DNA from: a virus
DNA: 32,447 nucleotides
IMG/VR virus record: IMGVR_UViG_3300009285_000326
Location: 1-32,447 of that record
Reading direction: 5' to 3' (one strand)
Part shown: positions 1 through 6,836 of the stretch, in pieces
How the letters are laid out: each line of letters begins with the position of its first letter
Position numbering within the stretch: position 1 is the first letter of the stretch
Translations under genes and position numbers: made by a program
Notes under the pieces: generated by a model
What the model was told of the DNA's origin: nothing
Database searches by the model: none
Seen by the model: the letters and a program-made list of their open reading frames with translations, nothing else

Positions 1-115
1 AACGTATGTACGTTTCGTCTTTGAGTTCCAGCTTTTCGATTATTTTAGAGTGGTCGTCGATGGACGAGTAGTATAGTTCGTCTTTCGTTGCGACGCCGCT
101 TACGTAGTAGCACAT
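1..115 (-). CDS. Second copy of hendecad-repeat protein, 5' part, cut by left window edge
   Basis: The ATG at 113-115 directly follows the TGA of the copy to its right (TGAATG). The 38 complete codons seen begin MCYYVSGVATKDELYYSSID and match the first 38 residues of the neighbouring gene except one residue (E for G at position 13). The rest lies outside the window, so I cannot tell whether this copy also carries the 11-residue repeats. Function unknown. The tandem arrangement and start-stop abutment suggest cotranslation with the first copy. Confidence 0.7.
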   Translation of the reverse strand, partial: MCYYVSGVATKDELYYSSIDDHSKIIEKLELKDETYIR

Positions 116-129
116 TCAGACCACCTCCA
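1..129. repeat. Direct repeat, left copy (partner at 670-798)
   Basis: Positions 1-129 match 670-798 at an offset of 669 bp with two mismatches (78/747 and 123/792). The repeat covers the end of one gene and the first 38 codons of the next, and presumably continues left of the window. The 669-bp offset equals the length of the intervening gene, so this is a whole-gene tandem duplication. The mismatches argue against a simple assembly overlap. Confidence 0.9.
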
Positions 130-784
130 ATTTCACGAACGTTCCCGCCTTTCCGACCGCTCTGACAAGCTTGGCGTTGATGGCATCGAGTTCTGGCTGC
201 CACTTGGCGTTGATGGCATCGAGTTCTGTCTGCCGCTTGGCGTAGAGGGCATCGCGTTCTGTCTGCCGCTTGGCGTAGAGGGCATCGAGTTCTGTCTGCC
301 GCTTGGCGTTGATGGCATCGAGTTCTGTCTGCCACTTGGCGTTGATGGCATCGCGTTCTGTCTGCCGCTTGGCGTAGAGGGCATCGAGTTCTGTCTGCCG
401 CTTGGCGTAGAGGGCATCGCGTTCTGTCTGCCACTTGGCGTTGATGGCATCGCGTTCTGTCTGCAATCTCTGCGTGACTGGGTGGATTTTTTTAGCCAGT
501 ATTATCGCTTCCCTCGCTATCCTCGGAGCCTCACGCTCGTACCATTCCGGTATCGCATCTCCGCTCGGGTCGAGTTCGTACCTCCATTTGGTCACTCGCC
601 CTTTCGGGATTTCGGAGCGTTGTTTTTTGTTCGTGTTCTCCACCCCTCCGATGGTTGGGTAGATCTCGAAACGTATGTACGTTTCGTCTTTGAGTTCCAG
701 CTTTTCGATTATTTTAGAGTGGTCGTCGATGGACGAGTAGTATAGTCCGTCTTTCGTTGCGACGCCGCTTACGTAGTAGCACAT
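116..784 (-). CDS. Coiled-coil protein with nine 11-residue repeats
   Basis: This 222-residue protein is of unknown function. Residues 1-107 form an N-terminal region (MCYYVSGVATKDGLYYSS...) with mixed beta and helical character. Residues 108-206 are nine contiguous 11-residue units of the form Q-T-E-(R/L)-D-A-(I/L)-(N/Y)-A-K-(W/R), and a short basic tail follows. An 11-residue (hendecad) period fits three helical turns and predicts a long, nearly straight coiled coil, so an elongated oligomeric fibre or spacer is plausible. The ATG abuts the stop of the upstream Cys-rich gene. A second copy starts immediately downstream. Whether it is a virion component or an accessory protein cannot be told from sequence. 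Confidence 0.8.
   Translation of the reverse strand: MCYYVSGVATKDGLYYSSIDDHSKIIEKLELKDETYIRFEIYPTIGGVENTNKKQRSEIPKGRVTKWRYELDPSGDAIPEWYEREAPRIAREAIILAKKIHPVTQRLQTERDAINAKWQTERDALYAKRQTELDALYAKRQTERDAINAKWQTELDAINAKRQTELDALYAKRQTERDALYAKRQTELDAINAKWQPELDAINAKLVRAVGKAGTFVKLEVV
167..463 (-). repeat. Nine in-frame 33-bp tandem repeats
   Basis: Nine contiguous 33-bp units encode the 11-residue hendecads of the gene at 116-784. Units differ mainly at a few codons (R/L, IN/LY, W/R), which shuffle like interchangeable cassettes. There are no spacers, so this is not a CRISPR array. Copy number is probably unstable by slippage or recombination. Confidence 0.92.
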
Positions 785-798
785 TCAGACCCCCTCCA
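670..798. repeat. Direct repeat, right copy (partner at 1-129)
   Basis: Right-hand copy of the gene-boundary duplication. It contains the last codons of the Cys-rich gene (785-1270) and the first 38 codons of the hendecad-repeat gene. The boundary bases GTCTGAATG are conserved in both copies. Confidence 0.9.
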
Positions 799-1270
799 CG
801 TCAGCGACGTCCGGGCGCATCCCGGCCTTGTGCTTCGCGCATCCGTCCTGCGTCGTGACTCCGCAGCCGCGCACGCCGCAGATGTGAGTCCATCCTGGGT
901 ACATCTTGAGCTGCTCGTCAGTCATCGGCTCGGCATCGGCGCAGGTCTCGCACGAGCCCTTCGGCGCGGTGGACCTGCGCGTGAGCGCGCTTATGCGGCT
1001 CTCTGCGAGCTTCGGGCGGGCGTGGGGGGCTGGCGTGGAAATGGGAGTGCGTCCCATCCCGTCGGCCTCAGCTTCAGGGCTGACCGTCTGTCCCGTGGAA
1101 ATTGCCACCCCCCCGCCGCCTGGTCGAACCTGGGAGGAACACCCAGGCTGGCGAGCGTGATTCCTTGCGCGCTGCACGAGCCCCCGCAGGTGCGGCGCGA
1201 CGTTCATATCTCCGGCGTCTTCCAATTCCTCCGCCCCGCCTCGGGCGGCTGTCGCTGTTCCCAGGTTCAT
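785..1270 (-). CDS. Proline-rich protein with C-terminal Cys/His cluster
   Basis: 161 residues, not assigned to a family. The N-terminal two thirds are Ala/Pro/Gly-rich and probably disordered. The last third carries a likely zinc site: CETC, then CGVRGC and a final C-x2-H. The ATG at 1268-1270 has a GGAGG about 9 nt upstream, and the stop abuts the next gene's ATG. It is the second gene of the leftward operon starting near 1403. A regulatory or nucleic-acid-binding adaptor is possible, but nothing specific shows this. Confidence 0.6.
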   Translation of the reverse strand: MNLGTATAARGGAEELEDAGDMNVAPHLRGLVQRARNHARQPGCSSQVRPGGGGVAISTGQTVSPEAEADGMGRTPISTPAPHARPKLAESRISALTRRSTAPKGSCETCADAEPMTDEQLKMYPGWTHICGVRGCGVTTQDGCAKHKAGMRPDVADVEGV

Positions 1271-1274
1271 CGTT

Positions 1275-1403
1275 TCATTCCTCCAGTCTATCTAGGCGCG
1301 CCTCGGCGTTTGCGAGCCTGGCGGTCAGCCGGGCGAAATCTCTGACGAGCTGATTGCCCGTCGCCTCGACCTCCGCTATCCGGCTCCGCTTGCGCGCCGT
1401 CAT
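1275..1403 (-). CDS. 42-residue coiled-coil microprotein
   Basis: A short frame of 42 codons plus stop begins MTARKRSRIAEVEATG and ends in a heptad-like helix (ARLANAEARLDRLEE). It sits directly downstream of a TATA-like element, about 25 nt from the ATG, which fits a leaderless first gene of the leftward operon. The following gene's Shine-Dalgarno is inside its last codons. A small coiled-coil regulator or assembly factor is possible; the function is unknown. Confidence 0.55.
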   Translation of the reverse strand: MTARKRSRIAEVEATGNQLVRDFARLTARLANAEARLDRLEE

Positions 1404-1426
1404 CGGCTCGGTTATGTCCGAGGTTG

Positions 1427-1437
1427 CTATATATATT
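1427..1437 (-). promoter_or_regulatory. TATA-like promoter of left leftward operon
   Basis: On the minus strand an alternating AAATATATATA tract ends about 24-34 nt upstream of the ATG at 1403. This is the spacing expected for an archaeal TATA box driving a leaderless or near-leaderless transcript. Confidence 0.55.
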
Positions 1438-1452
1438 TTTGTAAAGCACGAG

Positions 1453-1484
1453 GCTTAACTAATTAACCGAGTTGCTTAACTCAA
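1453..1484. promoter_or_regulatory. Candidate operator between divergent promoters
   Basis: Between the two diverging TATA boxes lie two direct GCTTAACT repeats (1453-1460 and 1474-1481), 21 bp apart or about two helical turns. The second is within an inverted repeat GAGTT-gctt-AACTC. This layout fits a dimeric repressor binding on one DNA face and controlling both operons. The binding protein is unknown. Confidence 0.4.
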
Positions 1485-1494
1485 TTTACGAGAG

Positions 1495-1502
1495 TATAAA
1501 TA
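1495..1502 (+). promoter_or_regulatory. TATA box of rightward operon
   Basis: TATAAATA is the only clear TATA box on the plus strand near the rightward genes. A start site about 25 nt downstream would give a leader of roughly 40 nt, ending in the GAGGTG ribosome-binding site before the ATG at 1562. Confidence 0.6.
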
Positions 1503-1561
1503 CTACATACGGCATATAGGTATTTGTCGAGGGCGAGCGAACCCGCGACGAGGTGAAAAAA

Positions 1562-1867
1562 ATGACAGACGAGAGGGAAAATGGCGCGAACGAAGAGGAG
1601 GGAACATACGAGTACCGCAGAGCGGAAAACAGATGGATAAAAATAAATGAGGAAGGCGACCTATGCCGCGACATCGAGCGCCCCCGAAAAATGTATCGGC
1701 TCTGCTATCCCGGCGTAGCGGCCCGCGCACTCCCGGCTATGCATATTGGGCCATGCTGCGAGAGGTGCGCGGAAGAATATCGGGAGCGCATCATGATGGG
1801 GGGGACTGGCGCAGTATGGGATAATGCGCCCATACCCCCAAGTGCCATCAAAAAACTGGGGGACTGA
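1562..1867 (+). CDS. Cys-containing hypothetical protein, first gene of rightward operon
   Basis: 101 residues from the ATG at 1562, chosen because GAGGTG (1550-1555) lies 6 nt upstream. The GTG at 1553 would place the start inside that ribosome-binding site. The N-terminus is acidic and hydrophilic. The middle holds three spaced cysteines in a row (C-C-x2-C, in PCCERC) plus two single cysteines, suggesting a metal site. It is one of only three rightward genes, so it is transcribed separately from the virion block. It may be an early or lysogeny-type function, but no family is recognised. Confidence 0.65.
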   Translation: MTDERENGANEEEGTYEYRRAENRWIKINEEGDLCRDIERPRKMYRLCYPGVAARALPAMHIGPCCERCAEEYRERIMMGGTGAVWDNAPIPPSAIKKLGD

Positions 1868-1872
1868 GCGCG

Positions 1873-2019
1873 ATGACCTATAAGCTATGCCCACAATGTC
1901 AGTCCTGCCTCGCCTATGTGCGGACGAGCATCACCGCCGCCGGACAGCGGGCGTACCACTACCGATGCACCGCTCCGGATTGCCGGGCCCGCGTGAAGCT
2001 CCTCCCGCCGCGAGCATGA
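1873..2019 (+). CDS. 48-residue zinc-ribbon protein
   Basis: The ATG at 1873 begins MTYKLCPQCQSC and a second knuckle follows (YRCTAPDC), giving a CPxC...C-x4-C single zinc ribbon. The rest is basic. It starts 5 nt after the previous stop and its stop overlaps the ATG of the next gene. This is the classic size and shape of archaeal-virus zinc-ribbon microproteins, probably nucleic-acid or protein binding. Partner unknown. Confidence 0.65.
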   Translation: MTYKLCPQCQSCLAYVRTSITAAGQRAYHYRCTAPDCRARVKLLPPRA

Positions 2020-2312
2020 TGTTTGCGCGAGCCGGAGGAGATGCCCGAAAGTATAATGTATCGCGGGGGCACATGCACTCACTGATGGAGGCCGACGCGG
2101 AGATGGATTTAATGGATATCATCGGACTATCCATGATATTCTTTGGCTCGCTGATTGCGGTGATGGATGGGCGCGCGATGGTCGGGCTGCTGTCGCCGTC
2201 CTTGCCGATAACGAAAATGACTGTGTGCGCCACGACGATTATTCTGGAGGGATTCGCCATTGGCATCGCGGCTCGTGCGTACACTCGATGCTCCGGCCAC
2301 TATACAACCTGA
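2016..2312 (+). CDS. Small membrane protein with two predicted helices
   Basis: 98 residues from the ATG at 2016, which overlaps the zinc-ribbon stop; an in-frame ATG at 2085 would give 75 residues. Two hydrophobic segments are visible, one around IIGLSMIFFGSLIAVM and one around VCATTIILEGFAIGIAA, joined by a short loop. The last gene of the rightward operon, it runs tail to tail into the fibre gene with a 13-nt overlap. It could be a holin-like, exclusion or signalling membrane protein. Sequence alone does not decide. Confidence 0.6.
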   Translation: MMFARAGGDARKYNVSRGHMHSLMEADAEMDLMDIIGLSMIFFGSLIAVMDGRAMVGLLSPSLPITKMTVCATTIILEGFAIGIAARAYTRCSGHYTT

Positions 2313-3223
2313 GTCTGGTAAATGTATATTGCGGCCTGGTACAGGATGGCAGCGTTCAAGTTGCTAGACCTAACCGTTATCTTGTAGGTATGTCCAGGGA
2401 CGAGCTGGTTTTCAGTCCCGACCGTGAGCGCGGACGATACGATACGCTGTGCGACGTCCTGCGTTGTAGTAGTGACCGTTGCGAGAAGTTCGTTCGAGTC
2501 CGTCACGTCGTAGAGCTTGAGCGTCGCCGTCCCCGCTCCGGCAAACATTCCGGCTGAGACGTGGAGCTTGGCGGTGAACGTGAAATTATTTTCGTCCGCC
2601 GCGGGGATGAGGTCCGACGGTATAACGCACTGCCCGCACAGGACTTCGCTGGAGCTGTCGCCGCCGAACCCCGAGCCGATGCCCGCGCCCCCAGTAGTGC
2701 AGTCTGCGGACTGGCTGACTGTAAAATCAATGTGCGCGTGCAATCGGACCTCTCCCACCGCGCGCGGATATCGTTGCCCTGCGCATCGCAAATCGAATAT
2801 CTCCGCGTCGGTGATGGACGTATCGCCGTGCTCGACGAACACGATGGCGAGCGGAATGTCGTTATCGTCCGTGACATCGGGCGGATTGGGTGTCGCTGCC
2901 GCCGTGCCTGCGACGGCTATGGGATTCCCTCCACTCTGGTCGTACACGATGAGGTCGTACCTGTCGAGGCTTGCGTGCGCCGCAGTAATTACCACGTTGA
3001 CCGTCGCGGCCTCCGTGTACGTTGTGCCGTTGATGATGCACGAGCCAGCCGCGACATCGACGGACATGTCTGCACCGGCGGCGCGCTGCGACACGAGCAG
3101 GTCCGTGTCGGTGATGCTGGTCATTACCGGGCCTGCGCCGCGCAGCGCCTTTGCCATAGCAAGGAACTGAGCGCCCCAGGATTGAATCCCCTCCGTGATT
3201 GCGTAGATGTGCGCGTTTGTCAT
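2300..3223 (-). CDS. Tail fibre / receptor-binding protein candidate, copy A
   Basis: 307 residues, last gene of the tail module. The N-terminus (about 1-45) has a helical start, MTNAHIYAITEGIQSWGAQF. Residues about 50-132 form a beta-rich shaft or adaptor that is nucleotide-identical to the neighbouring gene. The C-terminal ~150 residues are a distinct Ser/Thr-rich beta domain with no match to copy B by eye. Position after the baseplate genes, paralogy and a variable C-terminus support a fibre or receptor-binding role. The start lies close after copy B's stop (3226). Confidence 0.7.
   Translation of the reverse strand: MTNAHIYAITEGIQSWGAQFLAMAKALRGAGPVMTSITDTDLLVSQRAAGADMSVDVAAGSCIINGTTYTEAATVNVVITAAHASLDRYDLIVYDQSGGNPIAVAGTAAATPNPPDVTDDNDIPLAIVFVEHGDTSITDAEIFDLRCAGQRYPRAVGEVRLHAHIDFTVSQSADCTTGGAGIGSGFGGDSSSEVLCGQCVIPSDLIPAADENNFTFTAKLHVSAGMFAGAGTATLKLYDVTDSNELLATVTTTTQDVAQRIVSSALTVGTENQLVPGHTYKITVRSSNLNAAILYQAAIYIYQTQVV
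2827..3073. repeat. 247-bp block identical to 3723-3969
   Basis: Reading both blocks base by base I find no difference over 247 bp (offset 896), including silent positions. It encodes the central domain running from GADMSVDVAAGSC to AIVFVEH in both fibre genes. Flanking sequences diverge sharply on both sides. This indicates recent duplication or ongoing gene conversion. Confidence 0.93.
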
Positions 3224-3225
3224 TA

Positions 3226-4119
3226 TCAGGTCTCCGCGTAGAACTCGATGGCGGCTTCGTACACCCAGGAGATGTAGGCGGCGTCCGACGTCTTGACCCT
3301 GGCGCGGTATTCATGCGCGGTCACTATCTGATTGCTCGTGCCATACGTCAGGTCCGCGCTGACCTTTATCTCCGCCGTCGTCGAGGTGGACGTGACTGTC
3401 GTAATGCTCTCAGCGTCGGTGTTGTCGTACAGTTCAACGGTCGTCGTCCCGCTGGCGTTGTTGCTCCGCAGGGTTGCGACGAACTTGGCGACGATTGTAG
3501 CGCCCGCTATCGCCCCGGGGAACTCGTCGCTCGTTATCTTGGAGATACCGGCCACGACGTAGCTTGTGGTGGCGTTCGACGTTCCCGACCCTATATTGGC
3601 GTCGTCGTTCTGCTTGCAGATGGTGATTGGAATCCTGCCGACCAACGTTGACGAGCTGAGCCCCGTTGCGCGAGCTCCGCATCGCAAATCGAATATGTCG
3701 CTGTTGACGATGCTCGTGGCCGCGTGCTCGACGAACACGATGGCGAGCGGAATGTCGTTATCGTCCGTGACATCGGGCGGATTGGGTGTCGCTGCCGCCG
3801 TGCCTGCGACGGCTATGGGATTCCCTCCACTCTGGTCGTACACGATGAGGTCGTACCTGTCGAGGCTTGCGTGCGCCGCAGTAATTACCACGTTGACCGT
3901 CGCGGCCTCCGTGTACGTTGTGCCGTTGATGATGCACGAGCCAGCCGCGACATCGACGGACATGTCTGCGCCCGCGCCCTTCTCGGTTGCCTTGAACGCA
4001 GTCCCGGCGAGCGTGTTGAGTACAACGCCGTTTCCTCGGAGCGCCTTGGCTATGGATTGTATCATCGCTCCGAATACTGTTCCGCCCTCCGTGAACTCGG
4101 TTATTGAAAAGTCCGCCAT
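3226..4119 (-). CDS. Tail fibre / receptor-binding protein candidate, copy B
   Basis: 297 residues, paralogue of the downstream gene. N-terminus MADFSITEFTEGGTVFGAMI with the shared KALRG motif near residue 27, then the identical central domain, then an unrelated C-terminal beta domain of about 145 residues rich in Thr, Ser and Ala. It lies just after the 122-residue baseplate gene. Two fibres with a common core and different tips suggest either two receptor specificities or a heteromeric fibre. Confidence 0.7.
   Translation of the reverse strand: MADFSITEFTEGGTVFGAMIQSIAKALRGNGVVLNTLAGTAFKATEKGAGADMSVDVAAGSCIINGTTYTEAATVNVVITAAHASLDRYDLIVYDQSGGNPIAVAGTAAATPNPPDVTDDNDIPLAIVFVEHAATSIVNSDIFDLRCGARATGLSSSTLVGRIPITICKQNDDANIGSGTSNATTSYVVAGISKITSDEFPGAIAGATIVAKFVATLRSNNASGTTTVELYDNTDAESITTVTSTSTTAEIKVSADLTYGTSNQIVTAHEYRARVKTSDAAYISWVYEAAIEFYAET
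3723..3969. repeat. 247-bp block identical to 2827-3073
   Basis: Partner of the identical central-domain block in the neighbouring fibre gene. Confidence 0.93.
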
Positions 4120-4120
4120 C

Positions 4121-4489
4121 TTACGCCCTCCCTATCGTCACGTCTATCTGGTACTTCACCGAAATATCCACCGTCTTGGCGATGCCAGTATGCACCTGGC
4201 GCAGAATCATCGTCCCCGCCGTCGCCGCCGTGAACGCTCCGACCTCGGTGAGCGTGCTGCCGTTCGCGTCACCAGCGGCCAGCGTCATCACATACCGGCG
4301 CTTGTATGAAGACGGGCTGGAGCCTGTCGCTGCGTTCCTATCGGCGGCGTCTGGATAGACCTCTGTGCCCAGCGCCGTGTCGCCCTCGACCGCCGCCGTC
4401 GTTCCGGTCCCCACTCCGAGATGGGTTATGTCGTTGCTCGTTCCGCCAAGCCTGTCCCTGACCCACGTCAGACCTCCGTTGACTATCAT
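4121..4489 (-). CDS. Baseplate / fibre-attachment structural protein
   Basis: 122 residues beginning MIVNGGLTWVRDRLGG and followed by ITHLGVGTGTTAAVEGDTAL. I recognise this pattern as typical of phage baseplate or fibre-proximal proteins: a short helix, then a compact beta domain with the GVGTGTTA turn. Its ATG overlaps the hub stop by 4 nt (ATGA) and the fibre genes follow, so it probably links hub and fibres. The family assignment is by pattern only. Confidence 0.6.
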   Translation of the reverse strand: MIVNGGLTWVRDRLGGTSNDITHLGVGTGTTAAVEGDTALGTEVYPDAADRNAATGSSPSSYKRRYVMTLAAGDANGSTLTEVGAFTAATAGTMILRQVHTGIAKTVDISVKYQIDVTIGRA

Positions 4490-6327
4490 AGCGTTATCAC
4501 CGTCCGCGTCGTGCCCTGGTTGCCCGAGAGATATCCTGTGTTGCCGTACACGCCGTTCGTGGCGTGCCCGGCGATGAATGACGTGCCGACAGTCGTGTAC
4601 GCAATCGTGCCGCTCACGCTCAACGTCAAATCCTCGTAGAAGTTCGCCACTCGCGTTGTTATCGCGTCCGCGTCGATGTCGTACCCCATTATCTTGCGCA
4701 TCTTGCGCATCAGCTCCGCGATGTGGATGGCCGAGGTCTCGTCATAGTACGCCAGCTTGAGCACACACAGCTCGTCGGGATATGTGTACGACCTCTCCAT
4801 GACCAGCATATCCTCGTTGATGGTCCGAGATGCGAACGTCGCCCTTATCGTCGTCCCGGCTTCGAGCGTCTCGAACCCGATGGCCTGCACCTCGGCGGAG
4901 TTGATTACCCATGCCGTCTCCGCGAGCAGCGCGTTCCCGCGAGCCTCGCACTCGTCGGTGTCCGCCAGGGACTTATCGACGATGACCTTGGACCGCACCT
5001 TGTTGTAGTATTCCTGGCTTGCCAGGTCGTCAACCTGCACGACCGGCTGGCCTCCGACGGCGTCGGGGTCGCCGTACACTGTGTATTGATTTATCATGCC
5101 GCTGCCGCGCTGGGGGAAGTGCCCGATTTCGTTGGTGAGGTCGTCGTCCTCTATCGTGAGTCCCGACGCGGTGACGCTCCGCTCGCCCCAGTTGGCGACG
5201 AGGTCGTTGTCAACCCAGAAGTCGTATCCCGTATCCTCGCACAGTTCCATGATGGCCTCGTATGCCGTCATGCCCTTGAACGTCCTGGTGATGCTGTCGG
5301 CCGTCGTGGTGATGCCCGTGGTCGTCAGCGACGGCGCGTAGGTCGTCACCAGATGCGTCACGATGGCGCTCCTGGCCTGGGCGGTGTAGGATTCCACAAT
5401 CATCTCGTCCATCAGCTCGGAGGCGTACCCGCGCCCGCTGAGCACGATAACCTCGCCATACTCGTCGTTCATCTCCTTGTCTATATCCTCTACGCGCCCG
5501 CGAATCAGCAGAGTGCTGCGGGCGTAAATCCTAACGTCCGCAAACAATGTGAATGCGTCGTCATTGACTCCGTTCTGGTTGTCTATATACGCCTGAAACT
5601 CCGGCGCTGCCAGGGTTATTCCGGTCTTCACTCGCTCGACAATGGCGTCCCGGTTGGGTGTGTTATTGATTAGCAAGCCGCTGGTGGCCGAGTCCGTTAT
5701 GGTCAGGTTGTCAAACCACATGTCCTTTGTCGCAGTCTGAGCTGCATACAGGGCCGCATACAATTTTATTTTTCCCATGCGTGCCGAGCCCCATGTGGCT
5801 GTGTTGTAAAAGTCTGCATTGGTGCAGACCGCCTCGTCGGTCCACGCCCCGCCCGTCACCGTGACTGTATATTTCTTGGTGCTGTCGTTGGCGACGATTG
5901 TAAATGTGTACCAGACATCGTTAACGGGCTCCAGCGCAGTATGCGTCAGAGTGGTTGCGGTGTAATAGAAAATTCTGTATGGGTCACTCGCCCCTGACTG
6001 GGGCTTTATCCCCATTTCGATGGCGTTGAGCGCTCCAGCAGTATCCATGATGACGATTCGCGGGGTGCAGTTGGTGGCGCTGCCCATGCGCACCGATACC
6101 ACCATCGTCGTCCGGTGATTAATGGTGCTGAAAGAGCGGACGGCATAGGCCGCATTGCCGTAATTCACAATTTGAAACCTGCACGATGCCGCGCCGGCGC
6201 TGAATTGAGCGGTGTCTATCTTCGCGGTAGAGCTGCCACCCCTCGTCACCAGCCACTCGTCGTCGTAGGCGTCCAGGTCTTGCTCGTCCGAGCCCTCGAA
6301 ATCCTCGCTGAGCAGTTCGATGGTCAT
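4486..6327 (-). CDS. Tail hub protein with N-terminal jelly-roll (LamG/CBM-like) domain
   Basis: 613 residues from the ATG at 6325-6327, which overlaps the previous stop (TAATG); the frame is open further upstream but that would run into the distal tail gene. Residues about 1-205 look like a concanavalin or jelly-roll domain, starting LLSEDFEG and closing with MWFDNLTITD as many carbohydrate-binding modules do. Residues about 220-613 resemble the tail-hub (gp27/late-control D type) fold, with the stretches RIYARSTLLIRGRVEDID and YEAIMELCEDTGYDFWVD. It should cap the tail tube, with the extra domain possibly binding surface glycans. Confidence 0.7.
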   Translation of the reverse strand: MTIELLSEDFEGSDEQDLDAYDDEWLVTRGGSSTAKIDTAQFSAGAASCRFQIVNYGNAAYAVRSFSTINHRTTMVVSVRMGSATNCTPRIVIMDTAGALNAIEMGIKPQSGASDPYRIFYYTATTLTHTALEPVNDVWYTFTIVANDSTKKYTVTVTGGAWTDEAVCTNADFYNTATWGSARMGKIKLYAALYAAQTATKDMWFDNLTITDSATSGLLINNTPNRDAIVERVKTGITLAAPEFQAYIDNQNGVNDDAFTLFADVRIYARSTLLIRGRVEDIDKEMNDEYGEVIVLSGRGYASELMDEMIVESYTAQARSAIVTHLVTTYAPSLTTTGITTTADSITRTFKGMTAYEAIMELCEDTGYDFWVDNDLVANWGERSVTASGLTIEDDDLTNEIGHFPQRGSGMINQYTVYGDPDAVGGQPVVQVDDLASQEYYNKVRSKVIVDKSLADTDECEARGNALLAETAWVINSAEVQAIGFETLEAGTTIRATFASRTINEDMLVMERSYTYPDELCVLKLAYYDETSAIHIAELMRKMRKIMGYDIDADAITTRVANFYEDLTLSVSGTIAYTTVGTSFIAGHATNGVYGNTGYLSGNQGTTRTVITL

Positions 6328-6836
6328 TACTCGGTCCTCATCGAGCCCACAGCTATCACCAGGCCAAACTCGAACTTGTTCTCTCCCGCGATTCGATTGC
6401 AATCCAGCTTGACCACGGAGCCCCGGAGAATCGCGCCCGTCGCGTTGTCGCATATATAATCTGCCGTTCCGCTGGTCCCAGCCTCAAACATGACCGTCAC
6501 GGGGCTGTCCTCGTCGTCGGGGTCTTCCCACCAATTCTGACATGCGTACTCGAGGTCCAGGAACTTGGTGACCTCGTGCAGCCCAGTCTCCCCGACAAGC
6601 GAGCCCTTCAGCGTAATCATACGCTTGGCCTTGCCCTTGTCGAACAGCGTGGCGTCCACTGTGTTGAGCCTGGTTATCGGCTTCGGCTGGCGCTGGAGCG
6701 AGTACGATTCCACGTCCACCGACAGCACGATTTTAGTCAGCGAAGTCCTGGCGGCAGGCGTGGAGTCGTTGGTGCGCGCCACGTCGTTGGTCGTCACTAC
6801 CCAGTCCGTGCGCTTGATTATGCATTCACCCGCCAT
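6327..6836 (-). CDS. Distal tail protein (Dit-like) candidate
   Basis: 169 residues, between the tape measure and hub genes, where siphoviruses encode the distal tail ring protein. Predicted mostly beta (MAGECIIKRTDWVVTT..., KRMITLKGSLVGETG) with an acidic loop WWEDPDDEDSP. The start overlaps the tape-measure stop by 11 nt and the stop overlaps the hub ATG. Assignment rests on position, size and beta character rather than on a diagnostic motif. Confidence 0.6.
   Translation of the reverse strand: MAGECIIKRTDWVVTTNDVARTNDSTPAARTSLTKIVLSVDVESYSLQRQPKPITRLNTVDATLFDKGKAKRMITLKGSLVGETGLHEVTKFLDLEYACQNWWEDPDDEDSPVTVMFEAGTSGTADYICDNATGAILRGSVVKLDCNRIAGENKFEFGLVIAVGSMRTE

Noticed and set aside
45-450. 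Long open minus-strand frames through the 33-bp repeats in the two other registers
   Set aside because: Because 33 is a multiple of three, all frames stay open through the repeats. The products (repeating ADRTRC/RQ and MPSTPSGRQN) have no ribosome-binding site and lie wholly inside the hendecad gene.
167-463. Regularly spaced repeats resembling a CRISPR array
   Set aside because: Units are contiguous with no unique spacers, are in frame and encode a coherent coiled coil.
1-798. Terminal redundancy of a circular genome as explanation of the 669-bp offset repeat
   Set aside because: The repeat is between two internal positions at the same end, contains two mismatches and equals one gene length, so tandem duplication explains it. 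The right end does not contain it.
2041-2084. 14-codon frame with GGAGG upstream inside the rightward membrane gene (MPESIMYRGGTCTH)
   Set aside because: It has a good ribosome-binding site and its TGA overlaps the in-frame ATG at 2085, so it may be a coupling leader. It is too short to call as a gene without other evidence.
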